The notes below the pieces were generated by a model. That model did not search any database. It had not been told where the DNA came from and saw only the letters and a program-made list of their open reading frames with translations. Both the position numbers and the translations under genes were made by a program. 64,000 nucleotides of DNA from JACOMS01 sp051252005 (lineage in GTDB: Bacteria; Pseudomonadota; Alphaproteobacteria; Caulobacterales; Maricaulaceae), in assembly GCA_051252005.1 (NCBI GenBank), contig JBPOEZ010000004.1, forward strand, positions 124,001 to 188,000, in the 5' to 3' direction. Below, one piece after another: positions 51,971 through 60,263 of this stretch (its first letter is position 1; each line of letters opens with the position of its first letter).

Positions 51971-53095
51971 ATGCCCAAGCCCCCATATATAGCTCTCGGT
52001 CTCATGTCAGGCACATCGCTCGATGGTGTGGATGCGGCCTTTTTGGAAACTGACGGGGAGCGGATAATCCGTTTTGGCCCATCTCTGACGACGCCGTATT
52101 CTGCAGGGGATTGCGAGACGCTGACACAGGCCACAAAAGCGGCTTTACGTTGGCAGTTCAAAGGCGCAGTGCCGAATAGTTTCATGGCGGCAGAGGACGT
52201 CATTCACGCCGCCCATGTGGCGGCTGTGAAATCCCTTTGCGAGGCGCATCCAGATTGGGCAAAGCGGCTAGATATAATTGGGTTCCATGGCCAAACCGTC
52301 TTGCATCATCCGGCCAAGGACGGCGTGTCTGGGCAAACTTTACAGCTCGGCGACGGGCAGAGACTCGCGGATGAATGCGGCGTTCCTGTCTATTATGATT
52401 TCCGTTCGGACGATGTTGCGGCGGGCGGGCAGGGCGCGCCGCTCGCGCCGATCTATCACAAAGCTCTCACGGAATTTTCAGAGCTTAAAGGATCCGTCGG
52501 CGTTCTTAACATTGGCGGGGTTTCCAACGTGACACTTGTTGACGGGCAAGAGATCATGGCGACGGATTGCGGCCCCGGTAATGGTCCCTTGGATAATTGG
52601 ATGGAGGTATGTTCTGGCCAATCCTATGATGTTGGCGGGGTGCGGTCTATGCGTGGTGTGCCAAATTTTATTGTTATAGAACAGTGGCTTAACAGAGGGT
52701 TTTTCATGTTAGATTTGCCGCGATCTGCTGATCGGTATGATTTCGATGTTGCAGAGGAAATCGGCGAAATGTCCGTTGAAGACGGCGCTGCGACTTTGTC
52801 TGCATTCATGGCCATAGCCGTATCAGAGACGCTTTCAAAGGGCGGAGCCTTGCCGGAAAGTTTGGTCGTTTGCGGCGGCGGGCGGCGCAATAAGGCGATG
52901 CTTTGGATGCTCAAAGAGAATGTTTCAGCGGCTATACTGACTGCGGAATCTATGGGCTGGGACGGCGACGCAATAGAGGCGGAAGCTTTCGCTTATCTCG
53001 CCGTACGGTCAAAGCTTGGCCTGCCGCTCTCGTTTCCAAAAACAACAGGCGTAGCTGCGCCAATGACGGGCGGGCGAGTCGCCTACCCATCATAA
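51971..53095 (+). CDS. anmK: Anhydro-N-acetylmuramic acid kinase
   Basis: 374 residues. Opens and phosphorylates anhydroMurNAc for cell-wall recycling. GLMSGTSLDGVDAAF is the ATP-site signature; ATDCGPGNGPLDNWM and VVCGGGRRNKAMLW are also diagnostic. The placement beside tyrS is common in alphaproteobacteria. Ends 14 bp from a convergent hydrolase gene. Confidence 0.95.
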   Translation: MPKPPYIALGLMSGTSLDGVDAAFLETDGERIIRFGPSLTTPYSAGDCETLTQATKAALRWQFKGAVPNSFMAAEDVIHAAHVAAVKSLCEAHPDWAKRLDIIGFHGQTVLHHPAKDGVSGQTLQLGDGQRLADECGVPVYYDFRSDDVAAGGQGAPLAPIYHKALTEFSELKGSVGVLNIGGVSNVTLVDGQEIMATDCGPGNGPLDNWMEVCSGQSYDVGGVRSMRGVPNFIVIEQWLNRGFFMLDLPRSADRYDFDVAEEIGEMSVEDGAATLSAFMAIAVSETLSKGGALPESLVVCGGGRRNKAMLWMLKENVSAAILTAESMGWDGDAIEAEAFAYLAVRSKLGLPLSFPKTTGVAAPMTGGRVAYPS

Positions 53096-53109
53096 TGATT
53101 GAGGGCGAC

Positions 53110-53790
53110 CTATCCTTCGATGAGGCGGGGCTGTCTTGGGATCACGTATTTTTCTTCTAAATGCTCGTCGAGATAGTCGTCGATAACATCCATCGTTTGG
53201 TCTAAGTGATCCGTATAAAAATGGTCAGCACCTTCGATGCAATGCGTGGAAATTTGCGTGCCTTTTTGCACGCGAATACGTTCAATCACGCGGTCAACAT
53301 CGTCAGCCGGAACAATAGGATCATGGCTTCCGTAAGTTACAAGTCCAGAGGCCGGGCAAGGCGCAAGGAACGCGAAATCATAGGTGTTTGTCGGCAGCGA
53401 CATAGAGATGAAGCCTGCGATTTCTGGGCGGCGCATTAAAAGCTGCATGCCGATCCAAGCGCCAAAAGAATAACCGGAAACCCAAGTGAAGGGTGCATTT
53501 TGGTTAAAGCTTTGCATCCAATCCAGCGCGTAGGCGGCGTCTTGTAGTTCGCCTTGGCCATTGTCATATTCGCCAACAGAGCGGCCAATGCCGCGAAAGT
53601 TAAAACGAAGGCAGGAAAATCCGCGAGCTTTATATTGCTCATACATGGCCACAGGGATGCGGTGATCCATATGGCCGCCGGCTTTAGGGTGCGGCGACAA
53701 AATCAAGGCGCAAGGCGCGGCAGGATCGTCAGACGGGTGGTAACGGCCTTCTAGGCGGCCATCAGGGCCGGCAAAAATGACTTCTGGCAT
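53110..53790 (-). CDS. Alpha/beta hydrolase
   Basis: 226 residues. The nucleophile Ser is in GYSFGA, the acid Asp probably in GSHDPIV and the His in GADHFYTDH. SPHPKAGGHMDHR near the start is shared by the DUF-type dienelactone-hydrolase-like family of small bacterial esterases. No signal peptide. Substrate unknown. Transcribed away from iscR. Confidence 0.85.
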   Translation of the reverse strand: MPEVIFAGPDGRLEGRYHPSDDPAAPCALILSPHPKAGGHMDHRIPVAMYEQYKARGFSCLRFNFRGIGRSVGEYDNGQGELQDAAYALDWMQSFNQNAPFTWVSGYSFGAWIGMQLLMRRPEIAGFISMSLPTNTYDFAFLAPCPASGLVTYGSHDPIVPADDVDRVIERIRVQKGTQISTHCIEGADHFYTDHLDQTMDVIDDYLDEHLEEKYVIPRQPRLIEG

Positions 53791-53829
53791 AGGGTTCTCA
53801 TTTCTTTTCGCGCGAGGTGTTTTTTAAAC

Positions 53830-53851
53830 TTGACTAAATTGGTCGGGATTA
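53830..53851. promoter_or_regulatory. Probable Rrf2/IscR binding site
   Basis: TTGACTAAATTGGTCGGGAT contains the near-perfect palindrome GACTAAATTGGTC (centre AAATT), about 110 bp upstream of the iscR-like start. TTGACT could also be a -35 box. The form GAC-Y-AAWTT-R-GTC resembles sites known for Rrf2 iron-sulfur sensors, so autoregulation of the SUF operon is likely. Confidence 0.5.
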
Positions 53852-53941
53852 CTACATCCTGTCCGATTGCGTTTTGCCGTGCCTTTAACAAGGCTTTTGG
53901 AAAAAAGCGAGTAAAAACCTTAACTAAAGGTAAGAGTTGAC

Positions 53942-54391
53942 GTGAAATTGACAGCAAAAGGACGTTATGCCGTGATGGCTGTGGCCGATTTGGCTGCGCA
54001 AGGCGCGAATCAAACTGTTTCGCTGTCCGATATTGCTGCACGCCAAAATATTTCCCTGTCTTTCTTAGAGCAGCTTTTCGGAAAACTCCGACGTGCGGGC
54101 CTTGTGGATAGTCAGCGCGGCGTAAATGGTGGTTATAGCTTAGTTTCGCCGCCGGAAGGCCTCACACTCGATTCGATCATCTTTGCCGTGGACGAAGATA
54201 TTAAAGCTCATGGCTGCACGCCAGAAACGAAGATTGCTTGTACGGGCGGAACCGAGCGTTGCTTGACCCATAATCTTTGGGGCGCGCTTGAAACTCATAT
54301 CGAACAATTTCTCGCCAGTATTACTGTCGCTGATGTGCTCGAGCAGCGCTTTCCGCTTTCTTTGCCTGCCGCGATGGAGGCCGCAGAATGA
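53942..54391 (+). CDS. iscR: Rrf2 family iron-sulfur regulator, IscR-like
   Basis: 149 residues from a GTG start. A winged helix (KLTAKGRYAVMAVADLA, ISLSFLEQLFGKLRRAGLV) and three Cys at 92, 100 and 107 that can hold a cluster, followed by LTHNLW, the IscR signature. The spacing C-x7-C-x6-C differs a little from E. coli IscR (x5, x5). Senses iron-sulfur status and controls the genes downstream. Its stop overlaps the desulfurase ATG (ATGA). Confidence 0.9.
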   Translation: MKLTAKGRYAVMAVADLAAQGANQTVSLSDIAARQNISLSFLEQLFGKLRRAGLVDSQRGVNGGYSLVSPPEGLTLDSIIFAVDEDIKAHGCTPETKIACTGGTERCLTHNLWGALETHIEQFLASITVADVLEQRFPLSLPAAMEAAE

Positions 54392-55584
54392 GCGTTTATC
54401 TTGATCACAATGCAACCTCTCCGGCTCGGCCTGAAGCTATCACCGCCGTCACGCAGGCCATGCAGACTGTGGGAAATGCCTCAGCACAGCACAGTCATGG
54501 CCGCGCGGCAAACCGCCTTGTATCAGACGCGCGTGAGGCCGTGGGCATGGCACTCGGCCTTTGCGCGCAGGATATCATATTTAACGGCGGCGGTAGTGAG
54601 GGCGATAATACGGCCATTCATTGCGCCGTGAGTGCTGGTTGTAAACGTCTTTTAGTTTCCTCCATGGATCACCCCGCGACTATTTTAGCGGCGGAACAGT
54701 CAGGCGCGGCCACTGAAGTCATTCCAGCGGACGGGCAAGGGCGCACGGACATGGGATGGCTTAAAGCTTGTCTTGATAGCTGGGATCCAAGAGATGGACG
54801 CCCCTTTGTCTCTCTGGTCGCAGCTAATAGCGAAACCGGCGTAGTGCAAGATGTGGAGACAGCCACAGACCTTACGCATGATGCAGGCGGGCTTATCCAT
54901 GTGGACGCCGTTCAGGCGCTAGGGAAGCTCCCAATGAACTTTTTGCCAGATTATCTGGCGGTGTCTGCGCATAAAATTGGCGGGCCGCAAGGTGTCGGCG
55001 CGCTATATGTGGCGGCGGACGCGCCGTATGACAGTTTGATTTCAGGCGGTGGCCAAGAACGCAGACGCCGAGCGGGAACCCATAATGTGGCCGGAATAGC
55101 GGGTTTCGGAGCCGCCGTAGAGGCTCTAACCGATATGAACCATACACAGGCTATGCGCGACGCCCTAGAGGCCGGTCTTAAAGCCATGGAGCCGAGCCTG
55201 ACTATATTTGGAGAACAGGCCGAACGCCTTCCCAATACAAGCTTTTTTGCTGTGCCAGATCAAAGCTCTATGACGCTCATGATGGCGCTGGATATGGCCG
55301 GAATTTCGGTCAGCACAGGCACGGCATGTTCGTCTGGCAAAACAAGCGAAAGCCGCGCCATTCGCGCCATGGGATTACTGGACAAAGCGCCAAAAGGTGC
55401 AATCCGCGTGAGCTTTGGCTATAATTCAGCCATGGCAGATGCGGATGCATTCTTGGCGGCATGGGCGAATATACGAAAGCGCGTACACTCAACAACCCTT
55501 CATTCCCGCGTATGCGGGAATCCATCACCCGATTTAGAGGTTGTGGGAACAGCAGGAGATGGATTCCCGCATGCGCGGGGATGA
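54388..55584 (+). CDS. Cysteine desulfurase, NifS/IscS type, with repeat-derived tail
   Basis: 398 residues. A PLP enzyme that takes sulfur from cysteine: Lys196 in AHKIGGPQG binds PLP and Cys314 in GTACSSGK carries the persulfide. The family normally ends near residue 366 (ANIRKRV). Residues 367-398 are encoded by a palindromic repeat at 55501-55583, so the original stop has been lost. It is the second gene of the operon and supplements SufS at 61296. Confidence 0.92.
   Translation: MSVYLDHNATSPARPEAITAVTQAMQTVGNASAQHSHGRAANRLVSDAREAVGMALGLCAQDIIFNGGGSEGDNTAIHCAVSAGCKRLLVSSMDHPATILAAEQSGAATEVIPADGQGRTDMGWLKACLDSWDPRDGRPFVSLVAANSETGVVQDVETATDLTHDAGGLIHVDAVQALGKLPMNFLPDYLAVSAHKIGGPQGVGALYVAADAPYDSLISGGGQERRRRAGTHNVAGIAGFGAAVEALTDMNHTQAMRDALEAGLKAMEPSLTIFGEQAERLPNTSFFAVPDQSSMTLMMALDMAGISVSTGTACSSGKTSESRAIRAMGLLDKAPKGAIRVSFGYNSAMADADAFLAAWANIRKRVHSTTLHSRVCGNPSPDLEVVGTAGDGFPHARG
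55501..55583. repeat. REP-like palindromic element inside the desulfurase 3' end
   Basis: Two 26-bp arms (55501-55526 and 55558-55583) are inverted copies matching at 24 positions, around a 31-bp centre. Each arm is itself a hairpin, ATTCCCGC-n4-GCGGGAAT. On the minus strand it reads IPAHAGIH...DSRIRGNEG, the well-known signature of a dispersed proteobacterial repeat. Half-elements of the same type occur at 62547-62570. Confidence 0.85.
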
Positions 55585-55594
55585 TGGAATTGTT

Positions 55595-55969
55595 ATGACC
55601 CAAACCGTCACAATGTACCGACCTGTTGGTAAGAATGAGCTTAAGCTTATTGAAGAGAGTGGTTTCACCGCTTATCCGCCGCGCTTGCCCGATCAACCGA
55701 TATTCTATCCGGTCTTGAATGAGGCTTATGCCCGTCAGATCGCCAAGGATTGGAACTCGCGCATCAGCAAAGATAAAGAAGGTTATGTCACCCGGTTTAA
55801 GGTCGCGAAGAAAACGGCTGACAAATATGCACCTGAAGTCGTCGGCGGCAAACAGCATGCCGAAATTTGGGTTCCTGCGGAGGAACTCCATAACTTCAAT
55901 CAAGCTATTGTCGGACAAATCGAAGTAATTGCAAAATATGCACATGATGAATTGGTATGGGAAGAATGA
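55595..55969 (+). CDS. Small conserved protein (annotated ADP-ribosylation/crystallin J1-like)
   Basis: 124 residues from the ATG at 55595; earlier in-frame starts lie in the repeat. Core: VTMYRPVGKNELKLIEESGF, LPDQPIFYPVLNEAYARQIAKDWN and GGKQHAEIWVPAEELHNFNQAIVG. Databases label such proteins ADP-ribosylation/crystallin J1, but there is no sign of a real ADP-ribosylhydrolase; the function is unknown. The stop overlaps a candidate sufB ATG at 55966. Confidence 0.8.
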   Translation: MTQTVTMYRPVGKNELKLIEESGFTAYPPRLPDQPIFYPVLNEAYARQIAKDWNSRISKDKEGYVTRFKVAKKTADKYAPEVVGGKQHAEIWVPAEELHNFNQAIVGQIEVIAKYAHDELVWEE

Positions 55970-57462
55970 CCGAAACAGCAAAAGTAAAAGACAGCATCGA
56001 AGCGTCCACCGTTGAAGGCGTTCGTAGCCTTGAGGCGGACAAGTATAAGTACGGCTTTGATTCTGATGTTGAACAAGAGTTCGCGCCCAAGGGCCTGAAC
56101 GAAGACATTGTCCGTTTTATCTCGGCGAAAAAGGAAGAGCCAGAATGGCTGCTCGAATGGCGGCTCGAAGCTTACCGCCGCTGGCTCACCCTCGAAGAGC
56201 CGACATGGGCGATGGTCAATTATCCGAAGATCGATTTTCAGGATATGTATTACTATGCGTCTCCAGTGAAGAAGAAAGAGCTGAACTCGCTCGATGAAGT
56301 CGATCCCGAAATTCTGGAAGTCTATAAAAAGCTTGGTATTTCCCTGAAGGAACAAGAAGTGCTCGCGGGCGTCAAAGGCGCTCCGAAAGTGGCTGTGGAT
56401 GCGGTCTTTGATAGTGTATCCGTGGTGACTACCTTCAAGAAAGAGCTCGCCAAAGACGGCGTGATTTTCTGTTCGTTCTCAGAAGCCGTGAAGACCCACC
56501 CCGAACTCGTACGTAAATATATGGGCTCTGTCGTGCCTGTCACGGATAATTACTACGCGACGCTCAACAATGCCGTCTTCTCTGATGGGTCGTTCGTTTA
56601 CATCCCGCCGGGCGTGCGATGCCCAATGGAATTATCGACTTACTTCCGCATGAACGCGCAGGGGACGGGGCAGTTTGAGCGCACGCTGATTATCGCCGAC
56701 AAAGGCTCTTACGTGAGCTACCTTGAAGGCTGTACCGCGCCTATGCGCGACGAGAACCAGCTCCATGCGGCGATTGTCGAAATCATCGTTCACGACGACG
56801 CCGAAGTGAAATACTCCACGGTGCAGAACTGGTGGCCCGGAGACAAAGACGGGAACGGCGGAGTTTATAACTTCGTGACCAAGCGCGCGGATTGCCGGGG
56901 CGAAAATTCTAAAGTGAGCTGGACACAGGTCGAAACGGGGTCTGCTGTGACGTGGAAATACCCAAGCTGCATTCTGCGAGGCGACGGATCTCAAGGGGAG
57001 TTCTATTCCATCGCCATCACCAATGGCCATCAGCAAGCCGACACAGGCACCAAGATGATCCACTTGGGCAAGAACACAAAGTCTCGAGTGATTAGCAAAG
57101 GCATAAGCGCAGGGAAGTCCAACTCTACCTATCGCGGCCTCGTATCAGCTCATAAGAAAGCCACGGGCGCGCGGAACTTCACCCAATGCGATAGCCTCTT
57201 AATCGGCGATCTTTGCGGGGCGCATACTGTGCCGTACATAGAAAGTAACACGCCAACCGCTCAGTTTGAGCACGAAGCCACGACAACTAAGCTGTCCGAT
57301 GATCAGCTCTTCTATTGCCGTCAGCGCGGCCTTTCCGAGGAAGACGCCGTAGCGCTTTTGGTCAACGGTTTTGTTCGCGATGTCTTGCAAGAACTTCCTA
57401 TGGAGTTTGCTGTCGAAGCGCAAAAGCTCGTGGCGATTTCTCTTGAGGGGAGCGTGGGGTAA
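55957..57462 (+). CDS. sufB: Fe-S cluster assembly protein SufB
   Basis: 501 residues (498 if the ATG at 55966 is used, which forms an ATGA overlap with the previous gene). Scaffold of the SufBCD complex. The conserved Cys in LIGDLCGAHTVPYIE and the Glu in AQFEHEATTTKLSDDQL are the cluster-building residues; LFYCRQRGL is the SufC contact. sufC is unusually far away, 2.05 kb downstream. Confidence 0.96.
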   Translation: MGRMTETAKVKDSIEASTVEGVRSLEADKYKYGFDSDVEQEFAPKGLNEDIVRFISAKKEEPEWLLEWRLEAYRRWLTLEEPTWAMVNYPKIDFQDMYYYASPVKKKELNSLDEVDPEILEVYKKLGISLKEQEVLAGVKGAPKVAVDAVFDSVSVVTTFKKELAKDGVIFCSFSEAVKTHPELVRKYMGSVVPVTDNYYATLNNAVFSDGSFVYIPPGVRCPMELSTYFRMNAQGTGQFERTLIIADKGSYVSYLEGCTAPMRDENQLHAAIVEIIVHDDAEVKYSTVQNWWPGDKDGNGGVYNFVTKRADCRGENSKVSWTQVETGSAVTWKYPSCILRGDGSQGEFYSIAITNGHQQADTGTKMIHLGKNTKSRVISKGISAGKSNSTYRGLVSAHKKATGARNFTQCDSLLIGDLCGAHTVPYIESNTPTAQFEHEATTTKLSDDQLFYCRQRGLSEEDAVALLVNGFVRDVLQELPMEFAVEAQKLVAISLEGSVG

Positions 57463-57671
57463 TGTCTCGCGCAAACCGAAAATATCTTGTGGCTGTGCTG
57501 TGTGCGTTGCCAATGGCTTTAGTCGTCGTTCTTTTGATTTTATGGTTGCTGACAAATATGTGCTACGGTCTTTCCTGGAAGTGCTACAAAGACAGCCTGA
57601 GTGTAAATCATAGCGCAACGCAAATAGCGGAACTATCGGTCGCTACTCGCCATGAATGGGGGGCAGTGTAA
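57462..57671 (+). CDS. Small membrane protein
   Basis: 69 residues starting in the sufB stop (TAATG) and ending in the start of the next gene (TAATG). One hydrophobic helix (about 9-31: LVAVLCALPMALVVVLLILW) and a short extracytoplasmic tail with two Cys (MCYGLSWKCYK). The tight overlaps support a real gene. Not recognised. Confidence 0.6.
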   Translation: MSRANRKYLVAVLCALPMALVVVLLILWLLTNMCYGLSWKCYKDSLSVNHSATQIAELSVATRHEWGAV

Positions 57672-58207
57672 TGCTGCGATGTGTGAAAATTTGGCTACTC
57701 TTTCTGGGCATCATGTGCCTCTCCGCCTGTTCGCCATCCAGCGAAACCGATGCGCCGACGCCGCCAGCTCCGCTTGAAAGTGACTTATCTGTTCTCGCAG
57801 ATCCTGAACCGCCAGAGATCAAACGCATTTCGGATATCGATTTTCCATCTTATAGCAAAGACTTAGCGCGGTTTGTTAAGTTGGAGGCAGGCGAGTCGTT
57901 TGCGTCGGCCAAAGCCAAAATGGAAATTTATTTCATCCCTGGAAAAGGCATTCCCGGCGAGAAAATTGCACAGGATAGGCGGCGCGGCCCAAGCGAAGTA
58001 TCGTTTATGACCTTTGAAGGCGATGGCGGGAAAGTGATCCTTGCGGAGCGTAACGAGATGGCTGACGATTCCGTCAAAGCCGAACAAATGTACGCCCTGA
58101 CCAAAACCATGGTGGACGGATCCGATGTATTGCTGGATTACGGAATGAAAATAAAATGTTGGCGGGGCGAAAGTCCTGATGAATGGGGAACTAACTTATG
58201 TCCATAA
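57671..58207 (+). CDS. Lipoprotein of unknown function
   Basis: 178 residues from the ATG at 57671, overlapping the previous stop. A lipobox LSAC gives a lipidated Cys near 19, then a Pro-rich linker and a domain with FVKLEAGESFASAKAKMEIYFIPGKG. No family recognised. Its end overlaps the next gene by 10 bp. It sits inside the SUF operon, where exported proteins are unexpected. Confidence 0.7.
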   Translation: MLRCVKIWLLFLGIMCLSACSPSSETDAPTPPAPLESDLSVLADPEPPEIKRISDIDFPSYSKDLARFVKLEAGESFASAKAKMEIYFIPGKGIPGEKIAQDRRRGPSEVSFMTFEGDGGKVILAERNEMADDSVKAEQMYALTKTMVDGSDVLLDYGMKIKCWRGESPDEWGTNLCP

Positions 58208-58644
58208 AATCAATTACTTGCGGATTTTTTGTAATGTTAATGTTGGCAGGGTGCGCGCCGAGCGGGTCAGGCTCAGTGCCGTCTTTTGACGATGCGCTCA
58301 CGAAGCACCTTAACGCGGTCGCGAGCCGCGATATGCAGAGCTACACTGATACCATAACGATGAACCCGAACTTACCACTTATCTTCCCAGACGGCTCGAT
58401 CATTGCCACGCGGCAAGAGGTTCTCGATTTTCACACGGCGTGGTTCAAAGATCCAAATTGGGTCATGGACCACGAAATTGTCGGCACGCTCGTTAAAGAC
58501 ACGATGGCGATTGCCACTGTGCGCTACCAATATAAAGACACGGCAGACGGCCCGCCGCGCTACGCTTTTCTTGGCTTAGTCTTCGCGCTTGAAAGCGGAG
58601 AGTGGCGTCTCATTCACGATCAAAATACACGCATTGAAGGATAA
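58198..58644 (+). CDS. Lipoprotein with SnoaL/NTF2-like domain
   Basis: 148 residues: lipobox LAGC (Cys19) and an NTF2-like cone (about 28-146) with DDALTKHLNAVASRDMQSY, FPDGSIIATRQEVLDFHTAWF and a final GEWRLIHDQNTRI. NTF2-like proteins bind or isomerise small ligands; the role is unknown. Overlaps the previous gene by 10 bp. Confidence 0.75.
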   Translation: MSIKSITCGFFVMLMLAGCAPSGSGSVPSFDDALTKHLNAVASRDMQSYTDTITMNPNLPLIFPDGSIIATRQEVLDFHTAWFKDPNWVMDHEIVGTLVKDTMAIATVRYQYKDTADGPPRYAFLGLVFALESGEWRLIHDQNTRIEG

Positions 58645-58648
58645 TATC

Positions 58649-59071
58649 ATGGCTAAAGCAACAAAAGCAAAAGCGGCAAAAAAACCGGCAGCGCCGAAGC
58701 GCACGCTGATCACCTTATCTGAAGGCGAGAAGACTTACGCTATGTCCCGAGCCTTGGTGCAGGGCGATTGGTGCTTTGTGTCCGGCACGGTTGGGTATGA
58801 TTATACCAAAGGCGAGCTTCCTGACAGCGCGGCGCAACAAGCGCATAATACGTTCACCAATATTCAGTCCGCTCTCAAGGCGGCAGGTTTCGAACTTGGA
58901 CACACGGTTCGGGTACAATATACGGTGTCTGACCGCGAGCATATCGAAACCGTGCTACCGATCATTCGTCAACATTTCGGTGCTATTCTACCGGCAGCGA
59001 CAATGATCATTGCTGGCATGGTCGATCCAAAAATGAAAATCGAAATCGAAGTCACGGCTTTTAAAGGCTGA
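58649..59071 (+). CDS. RidA family enamine/imine deaminase
   Basis: 140 residues from the ATG at 58649 (AAGGA 8 bases upstream). A Lys/Ala-rich start of about 17 residues precedes the RidA (YjgF/UK114) domain: WCFVSGTVGYDYTKGELP, QAHNTFTNIQSALKAAGF and GMVDPKMKIEIEVTA. The Arg that binds substrate carboxylates in RidA (usually in xPRxxV) is replaced here, which suggests a different substrate. RidA removes 2-aminoacrylate that damages PLP enzymes such as the desulfurases of this operon, so a protective role fits. Confidence 0.8.
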   Translation: MAKATKAKAAKKPAAPKRTLITLSEGEKTYAMSRALVQGDWCFVSGTVGYDYTKGELPDSAAQQAHNTFTNIQSALKAAGFELGHTVRVQYTVSDREHIETVLPIIRQHFGAILPAATMIIAGMVDPKMKIEIEVTAFKG

Positions 59072-59085
59072 GGTCGAAGAAATTC

Positions 59086-59457
59086 ATGATCGAAAAAATT
59101 AATATAGACGAGAAATTCTCGCTGTTCTCAGAGCATTGGCGGCCCAAAGTGGCGGCGGAGCTTAACGGGCAGGAGTTTAAACTCGCGAAGCTGTTCGGTG
59201 AATATCCCTTCCACGCCCATGAGCACGAGGACGAAATGTTCTTCTGTTGGAAGGGAGAGTTCATTCTTGATCTCGAAGACGCAGACAGCATCACGGTCAA
59301 AGCCGGAGAGGCCATCGTCGTCCCCAAAGGCATCGTCCACCGCCCCCGCGCGGCAGAAGAATGCCAAGTATTTTTGATCGAACCGAAAGATACGAAAAAT
59401 AACGGCACCGCGAGTGTAGATGCGAAATATGACGCGCCCAACGGCGTAAGGATTTAA
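59086..59457 (+). CDS. Cupin domain protein
   Basis: 123 residues, a single cupin: metal motif HAHEHEDEMFFCWKGEF (His, His, Glu) and the second His in PKGIVHRPRA. Small cupins of this kind are common and usually of unknown function. It begins 14 bp after the RidA gene and comes just before sufC. Confidence 0.82.
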   Translation: MIEKINIDEKFSLFSEHWRPKVAAELNGQEFKLAKLFGEYPFHAHEHEDEMFFCWKGEFILDLEDADSITVKAGEAIVVPKGIVHRPRAAEECQVFLIEPKDTKNNGTASVDAKYDAPNGVRI

Positions 59458-59516
59458 GTGACAGTGGCGGAATGATATCCAAAGTTTGCTACTTAAGAAA
59501 AAGAGAAAAAAGAAAA

Positions 59517-60263
59517 ATGCTAAAAATAAATAACCTATCGGCCGCTGTTGATGACGGCCAAAAAACTATTCTTTCTGGACTGTCGCTCGACATTCCTGCT
59601 GGCGAAGTTCATGCTATCATGGGGCCTAACGGGGCGGGTAAGTCTACGCTGTCTTATGTGCTGACGGGCCGTGATGGTTATGCAGTCACTGGCGGTGACG
59701 TGACGTTTAAAGGCGAAGACCTGCTTGCCATGGAGCCCGAAGAGCGCGCAGCCAAAGGCCTGTTCCTGTCCTTTCAATATCCGCTCGAAATTCCGGGTGT
59801 CCCGACTATGACGTTCCTTCGTACGGCCGTGAACGCGCAGCGCAAAGCCCGCGGCGAATACGATATGTCCGCGCCGGAGTTCCTTAAAAAGGCCCGCGCT
59901 ATAGCTGCCGAGCTTAAGATCAAACCGGATATGCTCAAGCGGCCTCTTAATGTCGGCTTCTCTGGCGGCGAGAAAAAGCGTATGGAAATTTTCCAAATGT
60001 TGATGCTCGAACCGTCATTCCTTGTCATGGACGAGACGGATTCTGGCCTTGACGTTGACGCGCTTCGTATCGTTGCCGACGGGGTCAACCGCTTGCGCTC
60101 CAAAGATCGCGGCATGCTCGTCATCACTCACTATCAACGACTGCTCGATTATATCGTACCTGACCGTGTTCATGTTCTCGCGGGCGGGAAAATCGCAGCC
60201 AGCGGTGACGCCGATTTTGCAAAAACTCTCGAAGTAGAAGGCTATGATGCATATGCCGCCTAG
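59517..60263 (+). CDS. sufC: Fe-S cluster assembly ATPase SufC
   Basis: 248 residues from the ATG at 59517, the same length as E. coli SufC; a longer frame from 59472 lacks family similarity. ABC ATPase of the SufBCD scaffold: Walker A GPNGAGKST, signature SGGEKKRMEI, Walker B FLVMDETDSGLD and the H-loop in VITHYQR. Overlaps sufD by 20 bp. Confidence 0.97.
   Translation: MLKINNLSAAVDDGQKTILSGLSLDIPAGEVHAIMGPNGAGKSTLSYVLTGRDGYAVTGGDVTFKGEDLLAMEPEERAAKGLFLSFQYPLEIPGVPTMTFLRTAVNAQRKARGEYDMSAPEFLKKARAIAAELKIKPDMLKRPLNVGFSGGEKKRMEIFQMLMLEPSFLVMDETDSGLDVDALRIVADGVNRLRSKDRGMLVITHYQRLLDYIVPDRVHVLAGGKIAASGDADFAKTLEVEGYDAYAA

Noticed and set aside
55310..55981. A 223-codon minus-strand open frame reading IPAHAGIH
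   Set aside because: The only familiar part is the translated palindromic repeat; the rest is antisense to the desulfurase and the small conserved gene.
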